Shown: piece by piece, positions 34,743 through 36,271 of the stretch
Position numbering within the stretch: the stretch's first letter is position 1
How the letters are laid out: each line of letters begins with the position of its first letter
DNA from: Saprospiraceae bacterium
Lineage (GTDB): Bacteria; Bacteroidota; Bacteroidia; Chitinophagales; Saprospiraceae
Assembly (NCBI GenBank): GCA_022448995.1
Contig: JAKVCT010000021.1
Location: 1 to 36,271 of the forward strand
DNA: 36,271 nt
Reading direction: 5' to 3'
The notes under the pieces: model-generated
What the model was told of the DNA's origin: nothing
Seen by the model: the letters and a program-made list of their open reading frames with translations, nothing else
The model's database searches: none
Translations under genes and position numbers: made by a program

Positions 34743-34777
34743 ACGAAGGGCTAACCTCGAAGAGCTCTGCGCCAATG
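34743..34777 (-). repeat. Solitary copy of the GAGCTCTTCGAGGTTA module
   Basis: On the minus strand the sequence reads GGCGCAGAGCTCTTCGAGGT then TAGCCCTTCGTC. The three-base stem CTC/GAG with loop TTC lies at 34756-34764. It sits between imperfect AAATTTTG arms (about 34728-34800), probably a degenerate element. Confidence 0.45.
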
Positions 34778-34851
34778 AAAAAATGAAACTCAAAATTTAA
34801 TTTGGTTTCATTTCTCTGAAATTAACTTTTCAGACATCTTCAAACTACAGA

Positions 34852-35961
34852 ATGAGTAAAAAACGTCGTATTTATTTTACGGTGACCAATGATCTAAGTT
34901 ATGATCAACGCATGATCCGCATTTGCACCAGTTTGGCAAATGCGGATTATGATGTATGGCTAGTTGGTCGGAAACGTAAGCATTCTAAGCCTTTACGTGA
35001 AGAGGCCTTCCAACAAAAACGCTTGAATTGTTGGTTTGATAAAGGCAAGTTTTTTTATTTGGAATACAATATTCGCTTATTTTTCTTCCTGCTTTTTAAG
35101 CGATTTGACGCAGTGTGTTCTATTGATTTAGATACAATCATGGCAGGTTCTTATGCTGCTTGGTTCAAGCGAAAAGTATGTATTTATGATGCACACGAAT
35201 ATTTCACGGAAGTTCCCGAAGTAGTTCGTAGACCAAGAATACAGAAGCTTTGGGCTTGGGTTGCTCGTCATACAGTTCCTAAGCTAAAGTATTGCTACAC
35301 TGTTTGTGAAAGCATTGCAGAAATCTTCAAAGAAAAATATAAAGTACCTTTTGAGGTAGTTCGCAATGTACCTTTTCATCAACCTTTGCCTCCTATTCAA
35401 GCTTTGAAAAAACCTTTGGTACTTTTGTATCAAGGTGCACTAAATGAAGGGCGTGGTTTGGAAGAGATGATTCAAGCCATGCAGCAACTAGAAGAAACTG
35501 AACTATGGTTAGCTGGTGAAGGTGACCTCTCGAAAGAATTACGACAGTTAGCTAAAGAGTTGAACGTAGATTCTAAGGTTAAATTCTTGGGTTATGTACA
35601 ACCACATGATTTAAAAGCCATTACACTTCAAGCAGATATTGGGTTGAATTTATTGCAAAATAAAGGCTTAAATTATTATTACTCTCTAGCAAATAAATTC
35701 TTCGATTACATTCAAGCAATGAAGCCTTCCATCAATATGAATTTCCCTGAATATCAGCGAATTATTAAAGATCATAAGGTCGGTTTATTGATTAAAGATC
35801 TCAAAGTAGAAACATTGGTTGAAGCTATTCATAGCTTACAAAAAGATCCACAACTTTTGGAAGAATTTCAAGAAAATTCTCTGCAAGCTCGCGAGGTTTT
35901 TATTTGGGAAAAAGAAGAACAAAAACTCTTAAGTTTCTATTCTAAGATTTGGAAAACATAG
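34852..35961 (+). CDS. Family 4 (GT-B fold) glycosyltransferase
   Basis: The 369-aa protein has no membrane segment but several basic and aromatic stretches in the N-terminal half (FFYLEYNIRLFFFLLFKRFDAVCSIDLD). The N-terminal Rossmann domain begins RRIYFTVTNDLSYDQRM, and the C-terminal nucleotide-sugar domain (about 175 to the end) contains LLYQGALNEGRGLEEMIQAM, LWLAGEGD, KVKFLGYVQPHDL and NKFFDYIQAMKP, where the Glu of the usual ExxxxxxxE motif is replaced. It would transfer a sugar from a nucleotide donor during synthesis of surface polysaccharide or glycolipid; donor and acceptor are unknown. It stands alone in the window, after a short repeat remnant (34743-34777). Confidence 0.88.
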   Translation: MSKKRRIYFTVTNDLSYDQRMIRICTSLANADYDVWLVGRKRKHSKPLREEAFQQKRLNCWFDKGKFFYLEYNIRLFFFLLFKRFDAVCSIDLDTIMAGSYAAWFKRKVCIYDAHEYFTEVPEVVRRPRIQKLWAWVARHTVPKLKYCYTVCESIAEIFKEKYKVPFEVVRNVPFHQPLPPIQALKKPLVLLYQGALNEGRGLEEMIQAMQQLEETELWLAGEGDLSKELRQLAKELNVDSKVKFLGYVQPHDLKAITLQADIGLNLLQNKGLNYYYSLANKFFDYIQAMKPSINMNFPEYQRIIKDHKVGLLIKDLKVETLVEAIHSLQKDPQLLEEFQENSLQAREVFIWEKEEQKLLSFYSKIWKT

Positions 35962-36011
35962 TTGATCTATTCTTGTTTTTTATTAAAAGGATTCTAGGAA
36001 TTACAACAACT

Positions 36012-36193
36012 TATAGCTAAAATTATATAAAATGTCACCCTTTGACGAAGGATTAACTGCGTTGAGCTCTTCGAGGTTGAAATACTTCGTTTTGGATATT
36101 TTTTTGGGAAGTTCGATAAAATCTATAGCGAAGTATTTCAATCCTTCGCCACTAGTTTTTGAACTTATGACATTTTATAGTCGTTTGGCTATA
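36012..36193. repeat. 182-bp MITE-like element, TATAGCTAAA family, copy B
   Basis: The ends TATAGCTAAAATTATATAAA (36012-36031) and inverted TATAGCCAAACGACTATAAA (36174-36193) enclose an inner stem TTGAAATACTTCG (36077-36089 with 36129-36141) and a 39-base loop that is the reverse complement of the loop of copy A with only a few changes. The module TTAACTGCGTTGAGCTCTTC (continuing GAGG) again sits on the left, though arms and loop are inverted relative to copy A. Confidence 0.85.
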
Positions 36194-36194
36194 G

Positions 36195-36271
36195 TAAGTA
36201 GATAGCCACAATTAATTTGTATTTAATTCAATCAGCCTTTTTGCGCTGCACTTTGTTAAAAAGCCTCGTGA
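36195..36271. repeat. MITE-like element, TAAGTAG family, truncated by the window edge
   Basis: TAAGTAGATAGCCACAATTA, continuing ATTTGTATTTAA, equals the inverted right end of the element 19126-19274 over more than 30 bases. The following GCGCTGCACTTTGTTAAAAAG resembles a diverged module region of that element. It begins one base after copy B of the TATAGCTAAA family ends. Confidence 0.7.

Noticed and set aside
6456..36271. CRISPR array
   Set aside because: The repeats are dispersed, palindromic and of several families; there are no regularly spaced identical direct repeats and no cas genes.

Overview
This window is AT-rich DNA from a member of the Bacteroidota, most probably a Saprospira/Aureispira-like marine bacterium (this placement is inference). 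The support is: a short primary sigma factor of the Bacteroidota RpoD type with a TTTG-N20-TAnnTTTG promoter in front of it; a coaX gene followed by an outer-membrane protein and a TPR protein; a membrane protein with a CCDC81-type HU region and a SPOR domain; a secreted cupredoxin with what looks like a type IX secretion sorting domain; bactofilin next to AtpZ/AtpI-like genes; and the absence of clear Shine-Dalgarno sequences. I found no tRNA, rRNA, CRISPR array or transposase gene.

Layout. 1-9.4 kb (+ strand): the 3' part of a TPR-SDR fusion, a membrane protein of unknown function, coaX overlapping an outer-membrane protein gene, a secreted TPR protein, and an M1 aminopeptidase lipoprotein. 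9.6-20.4 kb (- strand): a leucine-rich-repeat protein, a small membrane protein framed by inverted repeats, uracil-DNA glycosylase, two paralogous TPR proteins, a biotin carrier protein, an orphan AtpI/AtpZ/bactofilin group, and rpoD. 20.6-21.2 kb (+): shikimate kinase. 21.2-24.8 kb (-): a small secreted protein with the HU-SPOR protein, then cupredoxin and hemF. 25.4-36 kb (+): a gamma-glutamylcyclotransferase-like protein paired with a membrane-TPR protein, trpS, a copper P-type ATPase, an oligopeptidase B-like lipoprotein and a family 4 glycosyltransferase.

Most genes are housekeeping or cell-envelope genes. The remarkable layer is between the genes. At least five families of short palindromic elements with terminal inverted repeats (about 50-270 bp, MITE-like, no transposase here) fill the intergenic spaces. 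Several of them carry a small nested module, roughly GTTGAGC-N-CTTCG-N'-GGTTA, whose two variable positions change together (C/G, A/T, T/A) so that a three-base-pair stem is mostly kept. Two copies of one family (29680-29862 and 36012-36193) are reverse complements of each other except that this module sits in opposite arms. Two elements end within 20 bases of a start codon (copA and the cyclotransferase-like gene). I regard this repeat system as the most interesting and possibly undescribed content of the window. The protein-level novelties are the TPR-SDR fusion, the cyclotransferase/membrane-TPR pair and the duplicated TPR gene with a shared C-terminal domain.
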